Source: Pyrus communis (taxonomy: Eukaryota > Streptophyta > Magnoliopsida > Rosales > Rosaceae). From it: a stretch of 64,000 bases of DNA. Positions 1 through 12,538 of this stretch are shown one piece after another (the stretch's first letter is position 1; the number at the start of each line of letters is the position of its first letter). Below the pieces are notes generated by a model. That model was not told the origin of the DNA. It saw only the letters and a list, made by a program, of their open reading frames with translations, and did no database searches. A program made the translations under genes and the position numbers. The stretch lies in assembly GCF_963583255.1 (NCBI RefSeq), contig NC_084819.1, positions 10,062,001 to 10,126,000 on the forward strand, written 5' to 3'.

Positions 1-2052
1 CCCGAGCTCCATTTCTTCCTCTTCTCTCTGTAACGTACGGACAAACCCCAAAACCCCTCAAACCTTAGCAGATCGAGGGAACCAAGTACACCATCAAGCT
101 CGTGAGGCTGAGAGGAGTCCAGTGGTGCCATTTTCAGGTAAGAACTTCGACGTTTTCACGTCGATATCGCCATGTCCGTTTTAGTTATTGTTCATGCAAG
201 ATTAATTTAGTGAGTTTTTGGGCATTTGAAGCTTATAGTTGTGTTTGTGAGGTTCCCAGGAGCTTGGGAGTAGCTCGTTGGGTGAATTTGGACGTCAGGA
301 TCGTTGGATGTGGAGTTGGCCGAGTTTTGAAGATTTGGACAGGTATAATCTCGTAATTTTAGGCCTTAAAACTTGTTGGGACATGTTCTACTAGCTCTAG
401 GGTTGATTTTGGTGCAAGAAACGTGGAAAAAGGTGGAAAAACGAGCGAGAAATCGTGATTTGCAGGTTTTCCGGCGACGGCGCCGGCGTCGGGGATTGAT
501 TGGAGAAGGAGACGGGATATTCCGTCAAAGTTGACGGAATATTCCTGACGCCATTAACAACATCTGGTTAGGTTTAACGGAATATTCCGTTAGTTCAACG
601 GAATATTCCTGACGGCGTCAGTTGACACCGTCAGTGTGCATGGCACGTGGCCGCGCGTAGGGGGCGCGTAGGTCCGTGCCTTGGCCGGCGCGTGGGGGCG
701 CGTGCGGCGGAGGAAAATTATTTTAAAAATATGGTTGTGATCCTGAGGTTGTGTAGAGCACGTTGGTATATTCATTTGTCCATTTTGAGCAATGTATGAG
801 AAGTTATTACGAGAAGTTGGTTATGTGCTTTATAGTTAACGTTTTTATAGTTATTTCGCATTTAGGTGACACGTACCCCGAGGACGAGCGTGCACACGCG
901 AGGCAGGGGGGCTACGACCCTTCTACATACCAGTGAGTGGGCTTTTGTTTTCCGTATATACCTATATACATTTATATTCCCAGAAATTGATTAAAAAGGG
1001 GTTATGTATGTTATGCCATGCACTTTATTATTATCGTTTATGCATCATTGCACGCATTAGTAGTGGCATACATATATATGCATATTGGGTGCTGTGGACG
1101 CACAGGTAAGTGCCAAGTAAGTGGTATTCATATTTACTTTCAGCAGTAGTTTGAGAGACTTAGAGAGCTCATAACCTGCACCCCCGGTGTTAGTGCTCCC
1201 GCCCAGAGTAGGGCACAGTCCTTCACATGATGTTCACCTCCCGCACCACACGCTCAGCTTGGATCCAAGTTAGGTGCATAGGCCCGTCGTACATACCACT
1301 TTAGGTGGTTCCGACTCGTAGGTGACCCGCGATTATTCGCACAGCCTTCACGTGATCGTAGCACTAGAGCGTATATATATGTTACACCCAGGCCTGTCGT
1401 ACAGACCACTTTGAGTGGTTCCGACTCGTGGGCAGGTTCAGTTATTGAGTTGAGATTTGAGCTCTAGATGCAGCCGTACAGGTCACGTTAGGTGACTCCG
1501 GCTGCCAGATGTTACGATATTGATATGATTTATACCTGGGCACTTACATTCATTATGAGGCTTTGGCATGGCATATCTTGAGCATGATTGGCATACACTT
1601 GAGCATGATTGGCATATTTATACATACGTTTATATGTTTATTTTCTGGGAAGTATACAGGTTTTACGACGAGGGGTTAGAATGTATTTTGCTAAATGGTT
1701 TTCAAAGAGCTTTGTTTTTGCCCACTCACGCTTTGTTTTGCGCCCCTCCAGGTTCTAGTTGATTAGCAGTTTCGGTGGTTTTCCCAGAGGATTCTCCCGG
1801 CTTTTCTGACAGATACTCATCAGCGTAGGGTCACCTTCGGGTGTACTTTTGTCGCAACTTTCTTTTGGACTGCTGTAGACCTGCTCTGAAATTGTATCTC
1901 ACTTACTAGCACTTGTTTTAGTACTTTGTATGCTAGTTTTTTTTTATTATTCGTACTTTTATATTACTACTTTATTAGCTTCCGCACGTGCACATGGCTA
2001 CGTCACCTTAGTGTGACGGCCAGCACGCTCCGACCTCGGTCGGGGTGTGTCA
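1..2052 (+). mobile_element. Long LTR of a type-1 gypsy-like element, 5' end outside window
   Basis: This stretch ends in GTGTGTCA at 2052 and shares its layout with the complete 2-kb LTR at 58913-60918: repeated GGAATATTCC-containing stretches (about 515-610), a GTGAGTGGGC block (about 934), and the terminal run GGCTACGTCACC...GTGTGTCA. The start must lie left of the window, so I cannot tell a solo LTR from one end of a full element. It holds no convincing coding sequence; short ORFs in it have no family resemblance. It abuts an Athila-like LTR at 2053, so it was probably inserted into that LTR. Confidence 0.7.
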
Positions 2053-3246
2053 CGCACCACCTACCATCCATCCACCACAACCCAATTTCACACCCATTCA
2101 CCCTTGTGCCGCAGCAAAGAAGAAGGAGAGAAGACCTCTTGGAGCTATGCTTTCCATTCAAGATTGTTGGATTGTTGGAGCGTTTCTAGGTGCATTCAAT
2201 CTTTGTTTTCAATGTTTAATTTATATTTGCTTTGTTTTGCTGTGAACATGAAAGGCTAAACTCGTATTAGCTAGAGGAGACTTTGAAACCATGATTATAT
2301 TTGCAATATGAATTGATTAACTCCAGTTGTGATTTCATAAATCGTGAATGCAATTTGCTTTACTGTTGGATTAAGAACTTATTCTCGTATGTTGATTAAG
2401 GGCGCACACTTAGTTTGCATGCATGAATTTGATGCTAGAATATAAGGGAGTTTCACATAATCGTTATAAACTTATATTCATAAGTAGTGCAGGTCGCTGG
2501 TCACAATCGTGTTAAGTTGAATTCCTGGCATGAGTATCATGATGTCGTAGTTACGAATGCCTTGTCACTGCTTATGATTTTCACAAAGCTTAATGATCTT
2601 TGATTGTATCTCCATTATGCTGTTCATGTAGGGAACTATTGAAGAATAATTTGGTTGCCGATTCGTATTTCATCCAATTCAATGACTTAAGGAAAATCTG
2701 AGGGTTAATTAGTGATGTCACGGTTAATCTGGGGTGTTGAGGTTCATGGTTTATTGGAAAAGTAACTGGAAATCAATTTGTATGCAAGTGTGTCATGTGT
2801 GAAGAAGGACCCTCTAGCTAGCTAATCACCTATCAATTCACCCAAATTCACATTCCTTTACTTAGTTTCTGCAATTTACTTGTTTTTACTTTAAATTCGT
2901 CAAAAACCTAATCCCCTTTACTTTGTTATGTCAAATTAGTTAGAATCTATCCTAATTTGTGTTTTTAAGTGTTCAGAGTCAAAATCAATTCAATTTTCAT
3001 CCAAAGTAAGTCCTAGTGTCTAGTTTGAGTCTTTTTTATTGTTTTGTGTTGTTTTGAGTCTTTTTAGTTTGTTTTGAGTCATATAAGTCTAGTTAAGTGT
3101 TTTCAAGCCTAGTTTTATGTTTTAAAGTCAGTTTTAAGTAGATTAGCAATCCCTCCTAATCCCCGGCCTATAACGATCCCTACTTGCATCTTTACTACAA
3201 TTGTCAACAAGAGGGTTTAATTTGAGTGCTATTATATATCACATCA
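2053..3246 (+). mobile_element. Athila/TR-GAG-like LTR, 3' portion
   Basis: The sequence is the inverted counterpart of 39258-40522: shared CCTTGTGCCGCA box, shared CTAGGGGAGACTTT-like stretch near 2265-2290, shared CCCCGGCCTA...GATCCC block near 3160-3180, and the same end GTGCTATTATATATCACATCA at 3246. After 3246 there is no primer-binding-site-like sequence, so this is a solo LTR or the downstream LTR of a deleted element. Its 5' part is cut off by the type-1 LTR that ends at 2052. Confidence 0.7.
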
Positions 3247-3622
3247 ATCTACCCCTATATATAGATGTTTGGAAAATTATCAAAATATCCCAAATTTCAC
3301 TTTTCTCAAAATTGGAAAATTTAACGAACTAACTTCCATTAAATCTCCAAATACTTTAATAATGATATAAGTCAATAAAATTCGGGAGGGGATATCACTG
3401 TCACTCTCTATTTAGCATCTATACACTTGCTTTAGTGTCTTTTTTCACACCATGACTCGAGGCCAGTCACTCCCTAAAGAGAGAAAACATCATATGTACT
3501 AGTCTTATCGGATTGTCAATGTCTAATTAACAATTCTTTGAACATGAACGCTTAATATATGTGTATGAGAGAGAAGAGTCTCATGAATCTAACTTCCTTA
3601 AATTACATTCTATATATTACAT
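3247..3622. other. AT-rich intergenic DNA
   Basis: I see no coding exon, RNA gene or element boundary here. It separates the Athila-like LTR from the next solo LTR. Confidence 0.5.
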
Positions 3623-3627
3623 ATTCC

Positions 3628-4806
3628 TGTTTGGACCCAACATGACCTTTTTGGGCCAAGCCAATACCTCGGCCTAATGTATGGGACATCAAGAATCTCA
3701 TAATATTTTCAAGAATAGCCCAGCTCAATAAAGTTTGGCCAAATCCTATCAGAATTCAATCTTATTTGAACAGAAGAGTCAGCCGAATCCTAGTATAACA
3801 AAGAGTCCTTGGAGGCCAATTATGCCTCGAATAAGAAAAGATGTCAAGTATCAAGGGTTGAATTTAAAGGATAACAGGACTGGATTCAAAAACTAGGATT
3901 AGACGAAGTTCATTCAGATTTGATCTAGGAATTGTAGGCCGAGTAAGATTCTACTTATGCCATGTGGGAATTGCTACTATAAATAGAGATGGAAGTGCAT
4001 CATTCAAGCCTTCCTCCAAATCAACCCACAAAATTGCCTGCGCAAACTCTCACTTTACGCAAAACCTCTCAAACATCTTGAGATTTGTATTTTACCCTTT
4101 TTTCCCCGCCAACATACCTTTAGTTTGGACAAACAACATTATGTTGGCAACCCGCAATATCTTCAGTTTGGATAAACAGCACTGGAGACGTAGAATTAGC
4201 CGACCGAGGAACACCTTTAGTTTGGATAAAAAGCACTACTTCGAGGCTGATTGGTTATCTATCCAAGTTTTGGTCAGCAAGGATTTTCTGAGTCTTTGTT
4301 GGGAGAGCCTTCTCGGCAAAGTAAGGTGTTACTAGGTTACTTGACATTCGGAACACTGAAAGTCGAAGTTGATATTTTATGACTGGATATTCACAAGTGC
4401 ATTTTAGAGTTCAACACTTAAATGGTTGAACCATACTTACAATCAAGACACACATCTCCTTCGAGTACTTGTGTCCATACAGTCTGGAACCAATTTAGCG
4501 CACCTATATTCTCATGATTATAATTACAGTCTCCAAATCCAGTGCCGACGATTCGTGAACTTTGCAAAAACTCGCAGCCTTGTCTTCAAGCTCTAGAACC
4601 CGAAGGCCGAGACATGTTCCTTCCTTGGTCGTAGATGCAAGATTTAGAAGCCACCAGCGTGTCCAATGCCACATCAACATTCATTCACTCCCCAGCTGAG
4701 CTTGGCTGATGAGTTGGCATGCCCCACATTCGACCAAAGGACATAATTAGCTTATTAGCTATTCGGTCTGTGTACCACGTAGGCAAAGTAGTTTTTAGGG
4801 TCAACA
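3628..4806 (+). mobile_element. Solo LTR of the Tat-type family, TSD ATTCC
   Basis: The element starts TGTTTGGACCCAA and ends GGGTCAACA, and is flanked on both sides by ATTCC (3623-3627 and 4807-4811). It is a diverged relative of the 5' LTR at 40528-41648: same TATAAATAG promoter box (about 3978), same AAACCTCTCAAACA motif, the same three copies of a CTTTAGTTTGGA-type unit (about 4123-4235), and the same end. No internal region follows, so it is a solo LTR left by LTR-LTR recombination. The ORF at 3964-4335 lies entirely inside it and is not a gene. Confidence 0.92.
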
Positions 4807-4811
4807 ATTCC

Positions 4812-5767
4812 TTAGACTTATTGTTTAGGTGTATAACATGTAATGAGATAGCTTTAAACAATAACATTTACCCTTAAATTAAATTGAATTAGTTTAATAT
4901 GTGAAATGTCCGTACAATATCATCTTATGATTGGATTTAAAACACTTCCAACGTCATGCAATCTCTAATTATACTGTATTTATTCTACACTATGTTCAAT
5001 GAAAATAACAAAAGATGAATGTTGCAGACTATTTTTACAACGTTATAATTCACCAAAAAGGAGTTATTAGCGGATCAGCTACAATTAGATATCAAAATGA
5101 TAACAAATATGCTTAGTTTCACATGCATTTGAGTAAAATTTGTGACATATTTCGACAGTATTCCTAGCGGAATATCATCAAAAAATCTTCAAGTCAATTT
5201 TGAAAGGGAAGTAAAAATGTGTTCTTGTTTCATCCTCAATGTACTTTTGTGTCTTAATTACCGTTTCATTTGAGTCAAATTAGTGACATATTTCCAGCTT
5301 CTTTACTTGGTTACTTTCTGTAAAAGTCTCCCTCTGTCATCCTGCAGCTTTTGTTGTTGGAGAAAATATAATAGGAATACTTGGTTTCGAAAACTAATCA
5401 AGCCCTAGATGTAGCAGACCTGTTCTTTTACCTCATGGAAGTGATCGCTAATTGTTCAATTTTAATCTAACGGTGAGTAGTTATGAATTTTTAAAATTGT
5501 ACTTTTTCCTCTGTCGTTGAATTTAAATTAAACGGTGAATTGCGACAATTTTTTTGTACCATGAACTCTAAGAGAAGAAGACTCCTAAATGTAGATGATT
5601 GTGGGATGGGATACATGCTTTTCTCTCACTTGGCCAAATCCTTAATTTTTTTTATTTTTTATTTTTTATTTTTTATAGAATTAAGCTGCAAGTATCACCT
5701 GTTGTATGTTGACCAAAAGTTTACATCAAGCTCCTATAAAATAACTACATAATTAGCTTTTGCTAAC
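4812..5767. other. AT-rich intergenic DNA
   Basis: No gene, structured RNA or clear repeat boundary is visible. A short T-rich run lies near 5645-5680. Confidence 0.5.
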
Positions 5768-5775
5768 CTTACTTT

Positions 5776-6019
5776 GAGAGAGGATCCTCGCTGGATCCTC
5801 TTTGTGAGGATTTCGAGGATCTTTCGATCACATTCATTCATCGTATATTGTGTAGCCAGTTTTTGTCAGGTATTGTTTATATTTAATTTTAAATAAAAAA
5901 AATTACAATGATTTCTAACCGTACGATATACGATGAACGGATATGATTTAAGAATTTCCGAAATCTTTACAAAGAAGATCCGGCAAGAATCCTCACAAAA
6001 GAAGGGATCCTCTCTCTCC
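5776..6019. mobile_element. hAT-like MITE, 244 bp, TSD CTTACTTT
   Basis: Terminal inverted repeats of the form GAGAGAGGATCC (left) and GGATCCTCTCTC (right) bound the element; inner parts also pair (GTGAGGAT near 5807 against ATCCTCAC near 5990; a CGTATAT motif on both sides of the centre). The flanks are identical 8-bp copies CTTACTTT at 5768-5775 and 6020-6027. An 8-bp duplication with short TIRs and no ORF fits a non-autonomous hAT element. Confidence 0.85.
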
Positions 6020-6439
6020 CTTACTTTAAGTTTAAAAGAACAAAAATGCTTTTATCGATCGGCAATTTTCTTTGCACGTTTCATAACTTTTATGTGAGTT
6101 TTTTATTCCAAAAAAGAAGAGAGAACAGTTAATTTTGCTAAACTACGTATTAACAAAGTCAATAATCACTTTTAGGCTTTTTATAAGCATCTTCATGAAT
6201 AAGTTACTAGCAAAGTCAATATTCACTTTCGGATTAAGTGTTTTTTTAACATTGCTAGGCTAATAATCAGACAATGTCAGCTGGCAAAACTCTATTTCCG
6301 GCACTCAAATTATCTTGCGTAGTGTGGATTATCGCTTGTATAAACTAAAATAAAAATAAATAACAAAAAGTTGCAAAATGTTTGTACGCATTTGAGAGTG
6401 CGTTCTATATTAGATTTGCTAAACCAACATATATATATA

Positions 6440-6811
6440 TATGCAGAATTTCCTCAGAGTTCAGCTCCATCAATTTCTGCACCGTCTTCACAGGCTTTGC
6501 CAGACACTCAGCAATTTCCTGAACTGCCAAAAGCTCAGGAACCAGTTCAATCCCTATCAGACATTAGTCCATCTTCCTCCCTCAAAGGAAAAGCCAAGTC
6601 AACCAGATCCTCCAGCTCAAAGAAAGAAAAAACTTCAAAGACTACCCAGCTTCTGGATTTAGCCCAACAACTCATGGCAGAAGCAGCAATGCTGCAGAAG
6701 AAAGGAAGTTCAGACTCGGATTCAGACGCCTCTGATGCCTCGTCCCAACTTCCCGCCAAATGGGCAGATCAAGTGGATCTCCAAGATGCCCAAGATCCGT
6801 TTGATTTTTGA
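6440..6811 (+). pseudogene. C-terminal fragment of a probable pararetroviral (Caulimoviridae-like) polyprotein
   Basis: An open frame of about 120 codons encodes a Ser/Pro/Gln-rich stretch, a Lys/Ser-rich basic patch, a short helical segment (LLDLAQQLMAEAAMLQ), an acidic run (SDSDSDASDASS) and an acidic tail ending DPFDF before the stop at 6811. There is no upstream exon or polymerase domain, so the fragment is truncated at its left edge (around a short TA repeat at 6430). The assignment rests mainly on the following 450 bp, which look like a pararetrovirus promoter and poly(A) unit. Alternative: the last exon of a low-complexity host gene. No protein motif here is diagnostic. Confidence 0.35.
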
Positions 6812-7059
6812 ACCCACATTAATGCATTATTTGCTCTTGTGATCGTATCCGAATTCAGCATCATCAGCAGTAGCTGCCATCATTTCATCCTCAGACAAGC
6901 CATTATTCAACAACAATGAAAAGCAGAAAACTCATTGTTCATTCAGCTTTTGTAAAAGATAGCGTGATTCCACAGTGAAATCTCATCATTCAGCCAGCTT
7001 TTCCAGCTCTCAGCACATGCCAACGGGATTCCCGGATCTAAATTGCAAGCATCAACCAT

Positions 7060-7290
7060 TCTCCTCACACCATAAAAGAGGAGCTCATTTTCAGAGCAAG
7101 GGGACTCAGTTCCAACGACTTCTCTGCGTATTCGAAAGAACAGAGAACATTTTCTGTGAAAATAATCAAACACTTGTAATACATAATATTATCCAGGATG
7201 CCTGCGAGCTCCAACTTACTTACATTCCTCATCTGCCATTAGGCAAAATCAGTTTGTAATCTGCATTGCAGTAAGTTTTCAATAAAATCT
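7060..7290 (+). promoter_or_regulatory. Possible pararetroviral promoter/leader with poly(A) signal
   Basis: A TATA-like CACCATAAAAGAGGAG (about 7068) is followed roughly 200 bp later by AATAAA (about 7281). In Caulimoviridae, TATA box and AATAAA lie within one short region because the pregenomic RNA is terminally redundant. Upstream (6855-6890) is a CATCATCAGCAGTAGCTGCC segment of the kind seen in such intergenic regions. Function is inferred only from spacing. Confidence 0.35.
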
Positions 7291-7532
7291 ATTTTCAAAA
7301 CTTATCTGCATCATTAATTTTAATTCATTATTTTCATGGATATAACATCTATGTTTAGCTTGATCGTTTGCATTCATGTAATTGCTAATCATACTTGGAT
7401 GTTCCGTTTCAACCAACCTCAATTCTTCTTATATCATTATCTTGAATTACTCCAATGTTTATATGTATTTTACTTCCGCACTCTGAATTCTATGAACGGC
7501 TTTGCCGCCTGCTGTTAAGTTCCGCCCCAGTT

Positions 7533-7548
7533 GGTGTGTGTGTGTGTG

Positions 7549-7612
<64 letters not shown>
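7533..7612. repeat. Compound (GT)n(TA)n microsatellite
   Basis: About 20 bp of GT repeat run into about 56 bp of TA repeat. Several ORFs across it (poly Ile-Tyr) are artefacts of the repeat. Confidence 0.97.
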
Positions 7613-7615
<3 letters not shown>

Positions 7616-7640
7616 TCCTTATTATGTATTAAGAAAATAA

Positions 7641-8202
7641 AACACATCCCATATGCTAATCAAAGACGAGAAAACATTCCTCCTCAAAATGCTTCGTAGT
7701 TGATTCACATAATTTTGTGTTTACAATCAAAACCGTTAATATTGTAATTGTTACATGTAGATTATCTCTACAAAATTTCAATTAAAACAAAGGTTGTTTG
7801 GTCAATAAAATGTAGCAAACATGTATATAGTTCATAATACTTTTATCGATTCCAACCATCTGTTTTTATACACTTCGATAAATAAAATCTCATTATTTAA
7901 AGATGATTTTTAGAAATTAATTTATAATGTGAATAATTGTTATCATAAGGAAATTACCTGGATCAACCACATAATATTTTAAGGACCCAAATTGTCAATC
8001 GCTTACTTGTGATATTCAAAAGCCAATTTAGGTGGCTGCTAGCTTGGCAGACTTAACTTTCAAAAGTAAGCTGGTTTTGTAAAATAGAACAGGATCCCCT
8101 CCGGACCCGAAGTTGAAGTTGAGCAATAGTAAGCTAATCTATATAAGTGTTATAGTCAATTGTGGCTCGTCAATTAGGCACCACAGTTGAAGTTGAAGAT
8201 AG

Positions 8203-8261
<59 letters not shown>

Positions 8262-8277
8262 CATACATATATATGTA

Positions 8278-8324
<47 letters not shown>

Positions 8325-8948
8325 CAATTTCTATACATGTGAGGTCTTCAAAAGCCAGTTGTTTTATGAATTCAGTGAAGAATGTTGGCTTCTGATTCTG
8401 GGATGTGCAACGACTTGGTTTACACGTAACAAACAATTAATCATAATGGTCCAAAACTGCGTCAATAATTCAGTGATTTCGTGAACCTAAAGTTTATGAT
8501 CCAATCATTTTATGGCCCCAAGTTTGTTTTATAGTTGACTTGGTTTGTAATTTCTCGTTGTATGTACATGTTACTCTAACTTGAGTCTTCTCCCAACGAA
8601 GTAGAGACAATTATGGATAGATCAAAAGTTAGTCGGTCCATCCCTGAATATGTCGACGAATGAGTTAAGTAACATGACTTTTCAGTTTTAAGTCTGAAAA
8701 AACAATTGTACGATAATTGAGCAATGTGGCAAGTATCGATAGTGCCAATGTACTTTTAATAAATGAGAGCCGCTTGTATAAAACGAATTCACGGTTGCCA
8801 TATCGACCCGATCCAATAATACATCGTCATACGAAAAAGAAACTTACACATGACTATACATTAATAGACTGAGACGCCACACAACAATGAACCAATTTCA
8901 TATAAGTCCTAATCACACTAGGACCAGATTGCAAAAATGCACTTACAA
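7641..8948. other. Intergenic DNA downstream of the kinase gene
   Basis: AT-rich sequence with one large microsatellite (8204-8322) and no supported gene. The final part (8700-8948) is 3' flank of the minus-strand kinase and may hold its 3' UTR. Confidence 0.5.
8204..8322. repeat. Compound microsatellite (ATAC)n/(CATA)n/(TA)n
   Basis: Runs of ATACAT, CATA and TA units in series, with TATGTATA interruptions. ORFs across it are spurious. Confidence 0.95.
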
Positions 8949-10887
8949 TCATGTCCTTAAAAATTTTGGTGTCCACGAGCGAGACAACCATCCAGTTTCT
9001 CTCCTCCTCAAATCCACATTTCTTCTCTGGTTCATTGTTTCAACATCCCGGCAAGTTTCTATTGGTGCTAAATTCTTGGGGGGCAGTTGCTCACTTTCCG
9101 TTCCTGTTGGTGTCTTCATAAACTTGTTTTGGCTTGATGGTACCTCCCTTATTTTCTTTTCGATTGAGGGTACCTCCATAGTTTTCTTTTGGCCTGATGG
9201 AGCCTCTATAATTTGATTTACCATCTCCAATACCTCGCTCATCATAGGACGATTCTTGGGGAGTCTGACCAAGCATTTGTTGGCTACAATTGCAAGCCTT
9301 TGAGCTGATTTGAGGGGGTATTTACCTTCAAGCTTAGGGTCAATTATTAGCCGGAACTTCTTAACGTCTGACAGGTAAGGCTTTACCCACTCTAAGAGCT
9401 TCTGCTCACTCTTAGGGCGGTTTCGATCTAGAGGACGCCTACCTGTGATGAGTTCATAAAGGAAGACCCCATAGCTCCACACATCATTCTTAGATGTTAG
9501 ACGTCCGGTCTGGATATACTCAGGTGCTGCGTATCCCATGGTTCCAACAACCTGATTAAAAATCCCCAGCCATGTGAGCGCAAGAGTGTAGCACATAGTT
9601 TGAAGGATATTGAATTATGTAATGGGCGGTAATTATAATCAGATCATTTGTATAAAATCATACCGCTGTTGAGACGTGGGTTAATCCTTCTGACGGGCCC
9701 AACCTAGCCATTCCGAAGTCTGATAGCTTTGCATTCCATTGATCATCCAGAAGAATATTTGAAGATTTAAAATCCCTGAAAATGATCTAGAACAAAAACA
9801 TAGAAAAATGTCAGCACACAAACTTATTCCCTCTCCCCTCCCTCCTCTTTTCATTTCTTAACTTTTAAAACAAATATCAAATGCATAAAAAGGGACACCG
9901 TTACAAAATGAAAACGAAAACAAAATTTAAAAGTACCTGAAAGTCCATTTCTTCATGTAAGTATGCCAAGCCACGAGCAGCATCTTGTGCTATTCTCAAT
10001 CTCATGGCCCATGAAAGAGGATCTAAACGACTGGCTAAATGGTTCTCTACACTTCCATTAGGCATGTATTCATAAATTAGAAGTCGTTGGATTCCTCGTT
10101 CATCATCCTCAGCACAGTAGCCCACTAGTTTGACAAGGTTTGGATGCTCGACCACCCCAAGAACATTAACTTCTGTCACCCATTCCTTGTGCCCCTGGTA
10201 GCAAAAAGGCGGAATCTTTAGTTTAGACCGAATTTGTTTTTTTGCACATACATGGAAACAAGGCATCTTATTAGACTTTATATCAGTTCGATTAACAAAC
10301 TCGGAGATAAGGATAAAACTACATTACCAGTAAGTGCAGGACAATGTTTTTCTCCAAATTAGGAAGAAGCAAAACTAGTAAATGATGAAAGAAAGGACTC
10401 AGTCTGCTAATAACCAATAAAAGAAACAAGAAAGCAATGTCTTTGATAGTTTATATAGAAATGTGGTATAAAAACATGGTATGAATAACATTACTCTATC
10501 AAAGTTATGCCAATTGAAAAACAGTCTTGCCTGCAAGCCTCTTTTACTGAGCTGTTTCACGGCAACTTCAAGTTTTTTAGAAGGATCTTCTTCACTTTTA
10601 ATCAGCCCTTTATAGACACACCCAAACCCGCCCTCTCCAACCATGACAGAGCGGCTAAAGTTCTTCGTGGCAGACTTCAGCTCCGAAACTGAGAATACTC
10701 TGAGGTTGCTGGGTCTCTGAGAGAAGCTAGGATATTGGTTCCTCCTCAGGGATTCTGTGCTCGCATCAGAGATATTCTGTGAATCTAACTCAGATCCAGA
10801 TCTCTTCATATCAGCATCGGTAAAAGTTGTATTTGTACTCTTTGGTTCGTCCTTCTTTTCTCCAATGTAGAATGAGAAGCACTTCAT
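8949..10887 (-). CDS. PCRK1-like: Receptor-like cytoplasmic kinase VII, PCRK1-like
   Basis: A serine/threonine kinase predicted to act at the cytosolic face of the plasma membrane downstream of pattern-recognition receptors. Four coding exons join without phase errors: 10887-10531, 10194-9937, 9786-9664 and 9551-8949, giving about 446 residues, close to the usual length. Visible in order: an N-terminal MKCFSF start, a glycine loop [11 protein letters not shown], catalytic Lys in VAVKQL, the catalytic loop [11 protein letters not shown] (Phe replaces the usual His of HRD, as in several RLCK-VII members), DFG in [11 protein letters not shown] in GYAAPEYIQ, and a basic C-terminal tail. Conserved segments such as [10 protein letters not shown] and [14 protein letters not shown] match my knowledge of Arabidopsis PCRK1 and related PBL proteins. 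The first intron donor reads GCAAGA instead of GT. I see no truncation or stop, so it looks functional. Confidence 0.93.
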
Positions 10888-12538
10888 ATCTCCTAACGTT
10901 ATGAAGTGCTCTAATCCTCACCTAAGATTCGGTAGCTGAAGAAAGCCTTAGAATTAGGGAGTCCATAAAAAGCTACAATTCAAGAATCAAAACCATTGAA
11001 AGTATGATAAGAAAAGACACATAAAGCAAACACTACAAAATGTCACTCACCAATTCTGCAAATGTGATCATTACTATGATGAACAAATATCACACAGCTC
11101 AAATTAAAGATTTTAACTTGTTTACAACTGCTGGTTTTCTTTCCTAGTACAGGTCTTTCGCGAGTACCCCCGAGAGGATCAGATACAACTATGTAACATC
11201 TAACAAGTAATCATATTTTTTTCTCATCTATTAACTTGATCAAAAGTTCAAAACCAATATCTAGTAGTTAAATAAAACTCCAATACCCGTTATTCTCATT
11301 CATTTTCTGGTTTTCTTACCAACAATATCCAGCATAAATTAGACATCCACTGTGCTTTCTTCATTTTACATAAATCCAACTAATCCTAAAGACCCAGATT
11401 TCATCACAAACAAACAACAACAACAACAAAGCATTATCCCTCTAAATGGGTGCCCTGTACGAATTCTACAGCATCATTACGCTCGATTTTGCGTCAAGTC
11501 TTCTGTTAACAGATTTCACACCAACTATGTTAAATAAACCAACTTCATTTATCAATCTTCATTAGAACCCAAGAAAAATCAAATTCAGACACATTCTCAA
11601 TCATTTCCATCATAAACATATCTAACAAAGCCAACTCAAACAAAAGAAATAATAATAATAATAATATAACGAAAAAATTGAAATTCTGGGAAAAACAAGT
11701 AAATAGAAAGCACCTGTTTTTATGATCTCAGTCTGATTGCACAGAAATAAGTCCTCTGGCTCGTAAAGTTCACAAATTTCTAACGAGTGAGGAGCTTTGA
11801 GAGAAACCCACTTAGTTAATTTGCACCGAATGACCTGTGAAGCTAGAGAAAGAGCAGTCGATGGCTTAAACTTGTAGAGACAAGAGCCTCCACACGGCAC
11901 CTGTTGACTTTTGAATCAGTCAATAGAGTCAGCACAAACCTCAACCAATTTACCAAAATATTATATATACACAAAGAGAAGTGCTAGCAATTTTTCTCTT
12001 TTTCAAAAAAGAGATTAGTCGGTAGCTTAGCAAAGACAGAAATCGAATTCGGAATTATTGTGTGAAATATGAGTTTAAAATTCGTTCTTAATCTCAAAAT
12101 TATGTGGTTAAGTGATAGCAATTTTTCCATTTGAACTTTCTCATCCTATTCTTCGACTTCCCTCCTTTGATGTTAAGCAAACAAGTATGTAAAAGTTTAC
12201 AAATATATGTACAGGGTGGATAGTCATTTAATTAATTTCCGCAGCTGGTAAATGCTAATTTAAGTGTGAATGGAGGGTTGGAAAGTGAGACGAAAAGGGT
12301 ATAAGATGGGAACGGGACTGAGTGCAGGTCAAGTAGTCCTGCATATATATGAACTTAGGAATTTTATTTCAGAAATGCTTTTTAGCTAAAATGATATTTG
12401 AGATTTGCACAATTTTTCACTTTGATCTTTAATATTTGAGATCAATACAAGTGGTCCCTGAGATTGTTCACCATCAATCATTTTGGTCATTCAGTAAATA
12501 ATTATGCTAAATAAAAATTAAAATGACAAAACTACTCT
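10888..12538. other. 5' flank of the kinase gene and intergenic DNA
   Basis: Probably contains the 5' UTR and promoter of the minus-strand kinase. A trinucleotide AAC run (11408-11430) and an ATA run (11648-11665) are present. The part from about 12360 to 12535 resembles common dispersed plant repeats, but I cannot name the family. Confidence 0.4.
11723..11900 (-). other. Candidate 5' UTR exon of the PCRK1-like gene
   Basis: On the minus strand this stretch ends ATAAAAACAG followed by GTGCTT, a plausible splice donor, and lies about 0.8 kb upstream of the start codon. It has an open frame of about 60 codons, but that protein has no family resemblance. A noncoding leader exon is the simplest reading; no transcript evidence is available. 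Confidence 0.3.

Noticed and set aside
3964..4335. 123-codon plus-strand ORF
   Set aside because: It lies wholly inside a solo LTR and parallels LTR leader sequence.
7455..7699. Overlapping ORFs encoding Ile-Tyr repeats
   Set aside because: They are translations of the TA microsatellite.
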